From contig CBDCGU010000003.1 in assembly GCA_965216945.1 (NCBI GenBank), forward strand, positions 2,976,001-3,040,000: a stretch of 64,000 nt of DNA, in the 5' to 3' direction. The notes under the pieces were generated by a model, which did no database searches, had not been told where the DNA came from, and worked only from the letters and a program-made list of their open reading frames with translations. The position numbers were made by a program, and so were the translations under genes. The DNA comes from DATHZQ01 sp965216945. Its GTDB lineage: Bacteria > Actinomycetota > Acidimicrobiia > Spongiisociales > UBA5794. Within the stretch, counting starts at the first letter, position 1. Every line of letters starts with the position of its first letter. Shown piece by piece: positions 39,112 to 47,229 of this stretch.

Positions 39112-40431
39112 ATGCACCGCCGCTTCAGCGCCCTGCTCCTCGTGCCGCTCCTCCTCGCACTGGCCGGCGCACCGGCGGCCGCACAGACCTCTGATGTCGT
39201 GCGTTTTGACCTCGTGCCGGAGCAGGGCACCGAGTTCCGGTTCGGGGAGCGCACCTACGGGGGATCGATTTCGGTGTCGTGGCATCGCGACGGGCTGGCC
39301 GTGGTCGAATCGGTGCCGCTCGACGGCTACCTCGCCGGCATCCGCGAGGTGCCGTTGTCGTGGCCGGAAGAGACGCTGAAGGCCCAGGCCGTGGCGGCTC
39401 GCACGTATCTGGCATGGACACTCACCCGGGGCCGCAGCCGCGACGGTGCCCGGTACGACTTCGATATCTGCGCAACGACCCAATGTCAGGTGTATGCCGG
39501 TACGGGAGTGGTGCGCACCGACGACGGGCCACGTTGGCTGTCCGCCATCGATGACACCACCGGCGAGATCCTCGTGTTCGGCGGCGAGCCGGCGCAGACC
39601 CTGTACTCCTCCAGCGCCGGCAGCAGGACGAGGGCCAACCAGGACATCTGGGGCGGCGATGCGAAGCCCTATCTCCAGCCCGTCGACTCGCCGGAGTCCG
39701 GAGTCACGCCGTATGAGCGCTGGGAGCTCGACGTCGAGGTCGAGGCGATGCGTCGTGTGTTCGCTCTCGCCGGCACGCCGATCGGTTCCACGGTCACGGC
39801 GGTCTACACCGAGAGCCCGGGGGAGGGGAACGGACCCACACGGCTGGTGGTCGAGAGCAACACAGGGCGGGTCGAGATCGACGCCACACAGGTCAGGAGT
39901 CGATTCAACCGGTTCGGCCCGGTGCTGTATCCGGGGCTGTTTCCCGCCACGGCTCCCAACGGCAACCGCTGGCCGCAGGCGTTCCTCTCGTACACGTTCG
40001 ATGTCGAGTTCGAGCCCGGCGCCGTACGCCCGCTGTCGCCCCTGTTGCCTTCGGAGGATCTTCCATCCGCAGGCACCGTCAGGTTCATCGGCGAGGGTTG
40101 GGGGCACGGAATCGGCATGAGCCAGTGGGGAGCCAAGGCTCTCGGCGATCAGGGCACGGGATATGCGGAGATCCTCGGCCACTATTACGCCGGCCTCACT
40201 CCGGTCGATGGCGGAGGCGCAGTGCCGGAGGTTGTGGCCGTCGGGCTTGCCTGGGGTCGCGACGACGTCGGCATCACCGCCTCCGGCCCCTTCGAGCTGC
40301 GTGCGAACGGTGTCCCGGTGGCCCGCTATGACGGCGGGACGTGGTCGTTTCGGGTTGCGCAAGGCGGCATCGATGCCATCCCGCCGTGGCAGTCCACCCT
40401 CCTGTCGAACCTCAGGCCGTGGCCGCGCTGA
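39112..40431 (+). CDS. secreted SpoIID/LytB domain protein
   Basis: A 439-aa exported protein: signal peptide 1-24 (ALLLVPLLLALAGAPAAAQ), then a SpoIID/LytB domain with LDGYLAGIREVPLSWPEETL followed by KAQAVAARTYL, and the hallmark GWGHGIGMSQWGAKALGDQG followed by ILGHYYAGL. SpoIID is a lytic transglycosylase of denuded glycan strands, and homologues in non-sporulating bacteria are cell-wall modifiers. The last 90 residues are a small beta domain. It lies after murA, 42 bp away, consistent with a peptidoglycan role. Confidence 0.87.
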   Translation: MHRRFSALLLVPLLLALAGAPAAAQTSDVVRFDLVPEQGTEFRFGERTYGGSISVSWHRDGLAVVESVPLDGYLAGIREVPLSWPEETLKAQAVAARTYLAWTLTRGRSRDGARYDFDICATTQCQVYAGTGVVRTDDGPRWLSAIDDTTGEILVFGGEPAQTLYSSSAGSRTRANQDIWGGDAKPYLQPVDSPESGVTPYERWELDVEVEAMRRVFALAGTPIGSTVTAVYTESPGEGNGPTRLVVESNTGRVEIDATQVRSRFNRFGPVLYPGLFPATAPNGNRWPQAFLSYTFDVEFEPGAVRPLSPLLPSEDLPSAGTVRFIGEGWGHGIGMSQWGAKALGDQGTGYAEILGHYYAGLTPVDGGGAVPEVVAVGLAWGRDDVGITASGPFELRANGVPVARYDGGTWSFRVAQGGIDAIPPWQSTLLSNLRPWPR

Positions 40432-40457
40432 GCGCCGGGTAGTGGGGTGATTTTCCC

Positions 40458-40463
40458 TACACT
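40458..40463 (+). promoter_or_regulatory. -10 hexamer TACACT of the NifU-domain gene
   Basis: TACACT is followed after 3 nt by AGGAGGA (40467-40473), an unusually complete ribosome-binding sequence that lies too far from the NifU ATG (40529) to serve it. Confidence 0.45.
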
Positions 40464-40484
40464 CATAGGAGGAATAGGCTCTCC

Positions 40485-40532
40485 GTGCGAGTGTTGTTGA
40501 CCAGGGGCCGACTACGGAAGCAGTGCCGATGA
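40485..40532 (+). CDS. possible 15-residue leader peptide
   Basis: The ribosome-binding sequence AGGAGGA at 40467-40473 is followed 11 nt later by GTG at 40485. It opens a short frame (VRVLLTRGRLRKQCR) whose TGA at 40530 overlaps the ATG of the NifU-domain gene (ATGA). Such a layout would couple translation of the downstream gene to that of the peptide. The spacing is rather long, so the assignment is tentative. Confidence 0.35.
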   Translation: MRVLLTRGRLRKQCR

Positions 40533-40837
40533 CCGATCCAGCCGTACAGAACTCGATCATCGAGGTGGCGTCCCCACAGGACGCCGACTCGGGCGCGATC
40601 GACGGTGATAGCGACATCGATCTCGGCATTCTCGAGGAGACCCTCGAGTACATCCGCCCCGCCCTCCAGGCCGACGGCGGCGACCTTGTCCTTCTCGGTA
40701 CCAACGCCGGCAAGGTGACGATTCAGCTGGTGGGTGCCTGCGGTGGCTGCCCGCTCTCCACGATGACCCTCACCGCCGGCATCGAGCGAATCCTCCGCGA
40801 CCGCGTCCCGGGCGTAGAGGAAGTCGTCGCGATCTAG
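40529..40837 (+). CDS. NifU C-terminal domain Fe-S scaffold protein
   Basis: A 102-aa protein. A disordered acidic N-terminal stretch (about 1-30) precedes a NifU-like C-terminal domain with EETLEYIRPALQADGGDLVL and the cluster-binding GACGGCPLSTMTL, whose CxxC pair bridges a 4Fe-4S cluster in dimers. It probably delivers clusters to apoproteins such as the KorAB system. A GTG at 40523 is an alternative start. The 271 bp that follow, up to meaB, contain no recognisable gene. Confidence 0.88.
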   Translation: MTDPAVQNSIIEVASPQDADSGAIDGDSDIDLGILEETLEYIRPALQADGGDLVLLGTNAGKVTIQLVGACGGCPLSTMTLTAGIERILRDRVPGVEEVVAI

Positions 40838-41094
40838 CAGGGTGCGGACAATGGGTCGCGCACTCGTAGCGGCGGCAGACGATGTTGATGGGCGGGCTAT
40901 CGACGCTGCCTGACGAGTGCCAATTGCACCGTTTCCGCACCATGCTTGCCATGTCCCTCCGAGGGCGTCCGGGCGCCACGCAGGCAGGGGGCACGATCCC
41001 GGCGTTGCGACCGGCCCGGCCCGCAGAGCGCCGTTCGTGTTTCGCAGAGAGGCCGCCCGCGGTCGGGCTGACGTCCGAGGTCTCGCACCACCTC

Positions 41095-41100
41095 TAATCT
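41095..41100 (+). promoter_or_regulatory. -10 hexamer TAATCT of meaB
   Basis: TAATCT ends 8 nt before the ATG at 41109. Confidence 0.45.
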
Positions 41101-41108
41101 CCGGCGGC

Positions 41109-42068
41109 ATGGTGCGGCCCACGGATCCCTCGACGCTGATCGGACGGGCGCGAGATGGTGATCGGCGGGCTCTCGCTCGGCTCATCACGCTGGTCGAAGA
41201 CGGAAGCTCGGCGGGAGAGCGGGTGCTGGCCGAGGTGTTCGCCGGCACCGGGAGGGCCTGGACCACCGGGTTGACCGGTGCCCCCGGTGCGGGGAAGTCG
41301 ACCCTCACCGACGGTCTGATCGGCCAGATCAGGCTGCAGGGCGACGAAGTCGCGGTGCTGGCCGTGGATCCGTCGAGCCCCTTCAGCGGTGGAGCCATTC
41401 TGGGAGACCGGGTGCGGATGCAGGGCCATGTGGATGATCCTGGTGTCTACATCCGGTCGATGGCGAGCCGTGGCCACCTCGGCGGCATATCCGAGGGCAC
41501 GCCGCGGGGTCTCGCGGTGCTCGACGGTGTCGGGTTCCCCGAGATCCTCGTCGAGACCGTCGGCGTCGGGCAGGCGGAGGTCGACATCGCCGGCAAGGCA
41601 GACACGACGCTCGTGGTGCTGAACCCGCGATGGGGCGACAGCGTGCAGGCAGCCAAGGCAGGGCTCCTGGAGATCGGAGACGTGTTCGTCGTCAACAAAG
41701 CCGACCGCCCCGGCGTCGACGAGACGATTCGAGATCTACGACAGATGTTGGAGCTCGGCGCGGCCAACAGAGTTTGGTGGCCGCCCATCGTGCCGACCAT
41801 CGCTCGGGACGGCGAGGGGATTGGCGACGTGTGGGAGGCGGTGCAGTCTCATCGCCGTCATCTCACGGAGACGGGACAGCTGGCAGAGGGGCGGCGCATT
41901 CGGCTCACCGACGAAGTGCGGGAGGCTGTGGGCTTCACGGTTCGTCGGCGGGTAAACGATCGGCTCGACGACGCGTCCTGGAACCGCCTCGTGGACGAGG
42001 TGGCGGCGCGCCGGCTCGATCCATGGGCGGCAGCCCGGCAGATCACAGACCTGTTGGGCTCCGGATAG
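41109..42068 (+). CDS. meaB: MeaB-type GTPase chaperone of methylmalonyl-CoA mutase (ArgK family)
   Basis: A 319-aa P-loop GTPase. Walker A GAPGAGKST lies at 57-65, then DPSSPFSGGAILGDRVRM, DVILVETVGVGQ-type switch (here EILVETVGVGQAEVD), and VVNKADRPG as the guanine-specificity motif. MeaB gates loading and protection of the B12-dependent mutase. No mutase gene is in the window, so the partner is encoded elsewhere. The longer upstream frame is rejected because TAATCT lies 8 nt before the ATG at 41109. An enoyl-CoA hydratase gene follows, consistent with acyl-CoA catabolism. Confidence 0.9.
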   Translation: MVRPTDPSTLIGRARDGDRRALARLITLVEDGSSAGERVLAEVFAGTGRAWTTGLTGAPGAGKSTLTDGLIGQIRLQGDEVAVLAVDPSSPFSGGAILGDRVRMQGHVDDPGVYIRSMASRGHLGGISEGTPRGLAVLDGVGFPEILVETVGVGQAEVDIAGKADTTLVVLNPRWGDSVQAAKAGLLEIGDVFVVNKADRPGVDETIRDLRQMLELGAANRVWWPPIVPTIARDGEGIGDVWEAVQSHRRHLTETGQLAEGRRIRLTDEVREAVGFTVRRRVNDRLDDASWNRLVDEVAARRLDPWAAARQITDLLGSG

Positions 42069-42212
42069 GAGAACCACTCCCCGACGTTCTTGACAACCTC
42101 GGCCGTCTGGAGTCCGTAGGGCATGGCCCCACAGCATCGGTCACCACCAGCCCTGGCCGGTGAGAACTAGGGTGCGTTCTCGGTCCGGCAAGCTCGAGAA
42201 GTGGAGCCCACG

Positions 42213-42980
42213 GTGGAACTCGTCGACTATGCGGTGGAGGGAAGCGTGGCCCGCATCACCCTCAACCGGCCTCCCGTCAATGCACTCAATGCGGCGCTGA
42301 TCGGCGACATCGACGAAGCGATCGGGATGGCGGAAGACGATGCGATCCGTGCCGTCGTCGTTCACGGTGCCAAGCATTTCGCCGCCGGTGCGGACATCAA
42401 ACGCTTCGTCGATGCCTTCGAGAGCGCCGGCGACGAGCCGATGGCATCGGGTCTGGGAGCAGTCGTCGGCCGGCTCGAGTCGCTCGACAAGCCGACGATT
42501 GCGGCGATCTCCGGCTTCGCCCTCGGAGGTGGTCTCGAGCTGGCGATGGGTGCGGACTTTCGCTACATGGCCGATGATGCCAAGGTCGGCCAGCCGGAGA
42601 TCCTGCTCGGCATCATTCCGGGCGCCGGCGGCACCCAGCGCCTGCAGCGTCTGATCGGCTACCAGGCGGCCAAGCGGCTCAACATGTCCGGACGTCACGT
42701 TCCCGCCGACGAGGCACTCCATCTCGGCATCGCCGACAAGGTCGTGCCCGCAGACGAGCTCGTCGCCACCGCGCTCGCCGACGCTGCGGAATGGGCCGGC
42801 GGGCCGACCAAGGGTTACGCCGCCGTCAAGCGGGCGATGGGCGCCGGCTACGGCCAGCCCATCGACGTCGCCCTCGACATCGAGCGAGACGCCTTCAACT
42901 GGGTCTTCGGGACGGAGGATGCCAAGACCGGCATCCTGGCCTTCGTCAACAAGGAACAGGCCGAGTTCGAAGGGCGCTGA
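42213..42980 (+). CDS. enoyl-CoA hydratase/isomerase family protein
   Basis: A 255-aa crotonase-fold enzyme. Motifs: VARITLNRPPVNALNAALI, oxyanion-hole strand HFAAGADIKRF, then FALGGGLELAMGADFRYM, and PEILLGIIPGAGGTQRL, with Glu residues at the positions used for water addition. It likely hydrates trans-2-enoyl-CoA in fatty-acid or amino-acid breakdown. The GTG at 42213 was chosen because GGAG lies 6 nt upstream. A GTG at 42201 is in frame but lacks a site. It lies downstream of meaB and converges with an SRPBCC gene. Confidence 0.88.
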   Translation: MELVDYAVEGSVARITLNRPPVNALNAALIGDIDEAIGMAEDDAIRAVVVHGAKHFAAGADIKRFVDAFESAGDEPMASGLGAVVGRLESLDKPTIAAISGFALGGGLELAMGADFRYMADDAKVGQPEILLGIIPGAGGTQRLQRLIGYQAAKRLNMSGRHVPADEALHLGIADKVVPADELVATALADAAEWAGGPTKGYAAVKRAMGAGYGQPIDVALDIERDAFNWVFGTEDAKTGILAFVNKEQAEFEGR

Positions 42981-42989
42981 TCGGCCCGC

Positions 42990-43421
42990 TCACTCGAATC
43001 GGGCCGCCAGCCTCCTCAGGTTGCGCCGCCAGATCCCGCGCAATACCGGCTTGGCGAAGAACGCCGCCACCGGTCCGCCCAGCCACCGCGGGAACGCAAG
43101 GTGTTCCTCCCATACGAACAACGTGCCCGACGGGGTTTCCGTGAGCCGGAACGCACCGGTTCCCGACACGATGCCGCGATGGTCCACCGCCATGCGCTCC
43201 GGCGGTTCCCACGACGTGAACTCCATCACATCGGTCAGCGTGAAGGGGCCCACCCGGGTGCGCACGTCGATCCGGGTGCCGGTACCCGCCCGCTGGTCCC
43301 CGGCGAACTCGATCGCCTCGGCGTCGGCCATCCACTCTGCATGGGACGCGACGTCGGCGAGGTCGTCCCACACCTGCGCTCGCGGTGCCGAGATGTGCTG
43401 TTCGACGCGGATGTTCGCCAT
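42990..43421 (-). CDS. SRPBCC family protein (polyketide cyclase/dehydrase-like)
   Basis: A 143-aa START/Bet v1-fold protein. It begins with IRVEQHISAPRAQVWDDLAD and contains the HAEWMAD turn, then FTLTDVMEFTSWEPPERM, and ends in an amphipathic helix with several Arg residues (LRGIWRRNLRRLAARFE). Such proteins bind hydrophobic ligands. No catalytic residue can be named. It is followed, with 6 bp between the stop of the PAC2 gene and its start, by no functional partner that explains it. Confidence 0.8.
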   Translation of the reverse strand: MANIRVEQHISAPRAQVWDDLADVASHAEWMADAEAIEFAGDQRAGTGTRIDVRTRVGPFTLTDVMEFTSWEPPERMAVDHRGIVSGTGAFRLTETPSGTLFVWEEHLAFPRWLGGPVAAFFAKPVLRGIWRRNLRRLAARFE

Positions 43422-43427
43422 CGTGGT

Positions 43428-44261
43428 CTACCGAGGCTCGTCCTGATCCCTGAGATAGCGCTCGATCTCGGCGGCGAGATCCTCGCCCGAGACCTCTCTC
43501 TGATCCGAGAGCCCTTCGAGCTGCTCGATCAGCGTCTTGACCTCGGGCCGGCTCTCGGCGATCGCGTCGAGTTGCCGAGCTTGCTCGGCGGCCTCGTCCG
43601 TCAGCCCGGCGACCGGCAGGTGCACGCCGAGATGGATGGCGAGGCGGTCGATGAGCGCCAGCGCCGCAGCGTGGTGCACCGTACCGAGATAATGGGGGAC
43701 CCGGGCCCAGAATCCAATGGTCGGGATGCCGGTGGCGGCCACGGAGTGGGCAATGGCGGTGACGGCTGCGGCCGGCACGACGAGACGGCCTTCGGGGTGG
43801 TCGTCGTCGGGGTCTACCCTGCTGCGGTCCGAGGCGGTGACGATGGTCGACACCGGTCGGGTGTGCGGTGCGGCCCACGGTATGCCGCCGAGCGAGATGT
43901 GCTCCACGACGCCGAACCGCAGGGCGAGATCGGCCACCTCTCTGGCCAGCTGCTGCCAGTTCCAGTTGGGTTCCGTTCCCGTCAGTACCAGCAGGTCACG
44001 GCCACCGTGCTCGATCCGCCGCAGCGACATGTGCGGCCATGTGATGTCCTCCATGACGCCTTCCATGAAGGCCACTTGTGGCCGGTTGGCCCGATAGTCG
44101 AAGAGGGCGTCGGAATCGAAGTCGGCGATGGTGTCCCCGCCGGCTGCGATCACCTCGGCGGCGCGGGTACCGGCATCGCCGGCGTTGACCCAGCCATCGA
44201 AGGCCACGATGAGCACGGGCGCCACCAACGCAGCGGTCTCGTGCAGAACGTAGAGCACCAT
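43428..44261 (-). CDS. PAC2 family protein
   Basis: A 277-aa protein of the PAC2 (proteasome assembly chaperone 2-like) family, common in actinobacteria. Blocks seen are APVLIVAFDGWVNAGDAGTR near the N terminus, LLVLTGTEPNWNWQQLAREV in the middle and TIGFWARVPHYLG, and a C-terminal helical pair around SRPEVKTLIEQLEGLSDQRE. In actinobacteria the role is unclear. No proteasome gene is in the window. ATG at 44261 follows TACGCT by 9 nt. It is divergent from the flavin reductase gene. Confidence 0.85.
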   Translation of the reverse strand: MVLYVLHETAALVAPVLIVAFDGWVNAGDAGTRAAEVIAAGGDTIADFDSDALFDYRANRPQVAFMEGVMEDITWPHMSLRRIEHGGRDLLVLTGTEPNWNWQQLAREVADLALRFGVVEHISLGGIPWAAPHTRPVSTIVTASDRSRVDPDDDHPEGRLVVPAAAVTAIAHSVAATGIPTIGFWARVPHYLGTVHHAAALALIDRLAIHLGVHLPVAGLTDEAAEQARQLDAIAESRPEVKTLIEQLEGLSDQREVSGEDLAAEIERYLRDQDEPR

Positions 44262-44270
44262 TGTCCCCTC

Positions 44271-44276
44271 AGCGTA
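44271..44276 (-). promoter_or_regulatory. -10 hexamer TACGCT of the PAC2 gene
   Basis: TACGCT on the minus strand ends 9 nt before the ATG at 44261. Confidence 0.4.
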
Positions 44277-44327
44277 GGCGAGTCGTTCGATCTCCCGTCC
44301 CGCGCCGCCCATGGCAGACTGTCGCCC

Positions 44328-44885
44328 GTGATCGACCCGGATCTCAAACGATGCCTCGGCCAGATGACCTACGGGGTGAACGTCGTTGCCTGCCGGTCCG
44401 ACGACGTGACGCGGGCGTATACGAGCACGTGGACCTACCAGCTGGCCTTTGCGCATCCCATCGTTGCGACGTCATCGTCGCCCAAGCACGACACGTATCC
44501 GCTCATCGAGCGAGAGGGTTGGTTCACGGTCTCGCTGCTCGCCGGGGACCAGATCGAGCCTGCGCAGTACTTCTCGTATCCGGCCCACCGGTTCCGCAGG
44601 GTGGGCGACTACCTGGAGGACGTCGACGGTTTGCCCGTGGTCCGTGATTGCGTGGCGTGGCTGCAGTGCAGCGTCATCGATCGGGTCGAGATTCGCGATC
44701 ACACTCTGTTCGTGGCCGAAGTCGTGCGAGTCGGTGAGGGGAGGCTCAAGGAGCCGGCACTCACCTACTCGTCGCGCAAGGGTTGGAGGATCTCGGACAC
44801 ACCAGCCCGTCAGCCGGGTCGATCCGTGAGGGACAAGTTGCTCGAGATGGTCGAGATGGCCGGCGACGAGAAAGACGCCTGGTAG
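44328..44885 (+). CDS. flavin reductase domain protein (FMN-binding split barrel)
   Basis: A 185-aa protein of the flavin reductase-like family. LGQMTYGVNVVACRSDDVTR with TSTWTYQLAFAHPIVATSSS matches the FMN-binding split barrel. FTVSLLAGDQIEPAQYFSYP and HTLFVAEVVRVGEG complete it. Such proteins bind FMN and reduce it or another substrate with NAD(P)H. The usual Ser/Thr region before HP is changed to WTYQLAFAHP, so specificity may differ. GTG at 44328 begins the domain. No oxygenase partner is adjacent. Confidence 0.82.
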   Translation: MIDPDLKRCLGQMTYGVNVVACRSDDVTRAYTSTWTYQLAFAHPIVATSSSPKHDTYPLIEREGWFTVSLLAGDQIEPAQYFSYPAHRFRRVGDYLEDVDGLPVVRDCVAWLQCSVIDRVEIRDHTLFVAEVVRVGEGRLKEPALTYSSRKGWRISDTPARQPGRSVRDKLLEMVEMAGDEKDAW

Positions 44886-44910
44886 CCGGCTCGCCCCGCG
44901 GCGGCGTGCT

Positions 44911-45195
44911 TCAGCCGCGGAGACGACGCCGGCGTGGTTCCTCTCCGGTCACTGCCGCAACCAGCCGGTCGTACGACGGGTTGACCAGCGCCGTGTCGCC
45001 GACACGCACGGTTGGCACGGTCTCGTTTCCACGGGCCACGGACCGTACGTATGCGGCCGCATCGGGATCGTCCCAGATGTTCACTGTGGAGTAGACGATG
45101 TCGGACCGGCCGAGGCGGGCGAGCAAGGCCGCACAGAACCCGCAGCCCGGCCGCCAGTACACGGTGACGGTGGGTTGTCGTACTACGCCGGTCAT
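44911..45195 (-). CDS. glutaredoxin-like protein
   Basis: A 94-aa thioredoxin-fold protein. VTVYWRPGCGFCAALLARL carries the CGFC redox pair, NETVPTVRVGD the cis-Pro, and the C terminus is basic (RRRRLRG). It resembles the mycoredoxin/glutaredoxin group of actinobacteria, which reduce mixed disulfides of mycothiol; that assignment is inferred. It starts 4 bp after the stop of a membrane protein gene, so the two are co-transcribed. ATG at 45195. Confidence 0.85.
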   Translation of the reverse strand: MTGVVRQPTVTVYWRPGCGFCAALLARLGRSDIVYSTVNIWDDPDAAAYVRSVARGNETVPTVRVGDTALVNPSYDRLVAAVTGEEPRRRRLRG

Positions 45196-45199
45196 CTGG

Positions 45200-46024
45200 T
45201 CATCTGATGATCGATGGTGGGTCCTCGGGACGCTGCAGCTCTGAGGACAACAACAGCCTGTCGAACGGTTCATTCCGTGCCCGGAGCTCGATGTAGAGCA
45301 CACCGGCGGTTGCCGCCGTCAGCGGCGCCGTGAGACCATTGATCCCCACGTTGACGAGGACGTCGTAGACCGTGTAGTCATCGGAATCGGTCAGCGCCGA
45401 TGCGATCACCGAGCTGATGACGGTCACGATGATGAACACAACGAGGAGGGCTCCCAGCACCGGCCACCGCCTCCCGCGGGTGAGCCGCCATGAGCGGCCC
45501 AGAGCGGCGGATCCCCTGAGGTTCTCGATGACGACCGCCGGTCCGAAGACTCCCCACCCCACCGCCAGGATGATCCCAGGGACGATGAGCATGAGGAATC
45601 CTGCGACGACGCCCAGTGCAAAGAGCAGCGAGCCCAGCAGGAGCGGACCGAGATGGATGACGGTGCGTCGGAGAGCGTCCTGCCATGCAGTGCTGCGTCC
45701 CAGATACGCATCGGCGACGACAACGATCGTCGCCCCGCTGGCGAGAGCGGTGGCGATCCATCCCAACACGGCGAGGATGATGCTGGTCGTGACGTCGCGC
45801 GGTGAGATCACCCTCCATATGTCGGGGAACTCCGTGATCGCCTCGGAATCTGTGGACTCGATGGCTTCGACGAGCCCGATGTTGACGATGCCCTGCAGGA
45901 CGAGGACGGGAGCGGTCACGACCAGTGCGATGGTCACGAGAGGGACGAACCGGTCCAGATAGATCTTGAACACGGCGTCGATCGTCTGCGACACGGATTG
46001 AGGACGGATCTCGAGCTCGGCCAC
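45200..46024 (-). CDS. multi-pass membrane protein of the glycerophosphodiesterase-membrane-domain type
   Basis: A 274-aa protein with about six hydrophobic segments. The N-terminal SVSQTIDAVFKIYLDRFVPL, FLMLIVPGIILAVGWGVFGP and the basic stretch SAALGRSWRLTRGRRWPVLG are features of membrane proteins grouped with the glycerophosphoryl diester phosphodiesterase membrane domain. It has no catalytic domain, so its function is unknown. GTG at 46024 follows TACCCT by 8 nt. It is divergent from the cysteine desulfurase gene. Confidence 0.75.
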   Translation of the reverse strand: MAELEIRPQSVSQTIDAVFKIYLDRFVPLVTIALVVTAPVLVLQGIVNIGLVEAIESTDSEAITEFPDIWRVISPRDVTTSIILAVLGWIATALASGATIVVVADAYLGRSTAWQDALRRTVIHLGPLLLGSLLFALGVVAGFLMLIVPGIILAVGWGVFGPAVVIENLRGSAALGRSWRLTRGRRWPVLGALLVVFIIVTVISSVIASALTDSDDYTVYDVLVNVGINGLTAPLTAATAGVLYIELRARNEPFDRLLLSSELQRPEDPPSIIR

Positions 46025-46032
46025 GCCCGGGC

Positions 46033-46038
46033 AGGGTA
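46033..46038 (-). promoter_or_regulatory. -10 hexamer TACCCT of the membrane protein gene
   Basis: TACCCT on the minus strand ends 8 nt before the GTG at 46024. Confidence 0.4.
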
Positions 46039-46092
46039 CTGCCTCGGGTCATCGAGCCGCCGTCATCCACGGCTCCGGCCGCTGCGAGACTG

Positions 46093-47229
46093 ATGGCGAT
46101 GTACCTGGACCACGCGGCCACCACGATGCTACGGCCGGAGGTGCGCACCGCCATGGAGCCGTACCTGGCGGAGCACTACGGCAACCCCTCCGGTGTCCAC
46201 CGGGTGTCACAGCGCGCCAAGAACGCGATCGAGGAGGCACGGGAGCGTGCCGCCGGCCTGCTGGGGTCCCAACCGCTCGAGATCGTCTTCACCGGCGGTG
46301 GTACCGAGTCGGACAATCTCGGTGTGGCAGGGCCCGCCCTCGCTGCGGCCGGTGGAGCGAGCGTCGTCACCACGGCGATCGAGCACGAAGCCGTGCTGGA
46401 GACGGTGCGGTTTCTCGGGCGCCTGGGGCGGCCCATCACGGTCGTTGGTGTCGACGGCGCCGGGAGGGTCGACCCGGCGAGTGTCGCCGCTGCCGTTACC
46501 GCCGACACGGCCGTCGTGTCTGTGATGACGGCCAACAACGAGACCGGTGTGCTGCAGCCGCTGCCCGAGACCGCGGCTTCGGTTCGCACGGCACATCCGG
46601 ACGTCCTGGTGCACACCGACGCCGTTCAGGCATTCATCGCCGAGGACGTCACCGTCGCATCGACCTCCGCCGACCTCATTTCGCTCGCATCCCACAAGTT
46701 GGGGGGTCCCAAGGGCGTCGGGTTGCTGTACGTGCGCAGTGGAGTCGAGTTGGAGCCCGTGCTTCACGGTGGTGGGCAGGAGTTGGGTCGTCGCTCCGGC
46801 ACGCACAACGTCGCCGGCATCGTGGGCATGGTGACGGCGATGGAGTGCTCGGTAGGCGATCGATCCGGATTCCGCACGCGGGTCGGTGCCGCTCGCGACG
46901 GTTTCGAGGCGGCGCTCCGGGCCGAGTTGCCCGACATCATCGTGAACGCCCCGCTCGACCACAGGCTCCCGCAACACTCCCACGTACGATTTCCCGGCAT
47001 CCCCGCCGAGACGCTGCTCATCCGGCTGGACCAGGCCGGAGTCTTCGCCGCGGCCGGATCGGCGTGTCACAGCGGAGCCATCGACATCTCGCACGTTCTC
47101 GCAGCCATGGGCATGACGCCCGAGGCGGCCGCCGAGTGCGTCCGCTTCAGCTTCGGATGGGTGAATGAGGCCGGTGACGGAGCAGAGGCGGCTCGCCTGG
47201 TGCTGGACGTGATCGAGACGCTGCGATGA
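46093..47229 (+). CDS. cysteine desulfurase (NifS/IscS family)
   Basis: A 378-aa PLP enzyme that takes sulfur from cysteine and passes it as persulfide. MYLDHAATTMLRPEVRTAME starts the fold. TAIEHEAVLE, DAVQAFIAED and the PLP-Lys in SLASHKLGGPKGVGLLYV are present. The active-site Cys is in GSACHSGAIDISHVLAAMG. The gene overlaps mnmA by 4 bp, so the sulfur likely serves tRNA 2-thiouridine formation, and possibly Fe-S assembly. Its alternative ATG at 46099 (MYLDHAATT) is also plausible. Confidence 0.93.
   Translation: MAMYLDHAATTMLRPEVRTAMEPYLAEHYGNPSGVHRVSQRAKNAIEEARERAAGLLGSQPLEIVFTGGGTESDNLGVAGPALAAAGGASVVTTAIEHEAVLETVRFLGRLGRPITVVGVDGAGRVDPASVAAAVTADTAVVSVMTANNETGVLQPLPETAASVRTAHPDVLVHTDAVQAFIAEDVTVASTSADLISLASHKLGGPKGVGLLYVRSGVELEPVLHGGGQELGRRSGTHNVAGIVGMVTAMECSVGDRSGFRTRVGAARDGFEAALRAELPDIIVNAPLDHRLPQHSHVRFPGIPAETLLIRLDQAGVFAAAGSACHSGAIDISHVLAAMGMTPEAAAECVRFSFGWVNEAGDGAEAARLVLDVIETLR

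Noticed and set aside
37162..40713. A 1183-codon open frame on the minus strand across the lipoprotein, murA and SpoIID genes
   Set aside because: It is antisense to three well-supported genes, its product has no domain, and long antisense frames are common in GC-rich DNA.
40838..41108. Short frames in the 271-bp space before meaB
   Set aside because: The candidates (up to 71 codons) have no ribosome-binding site and no family.
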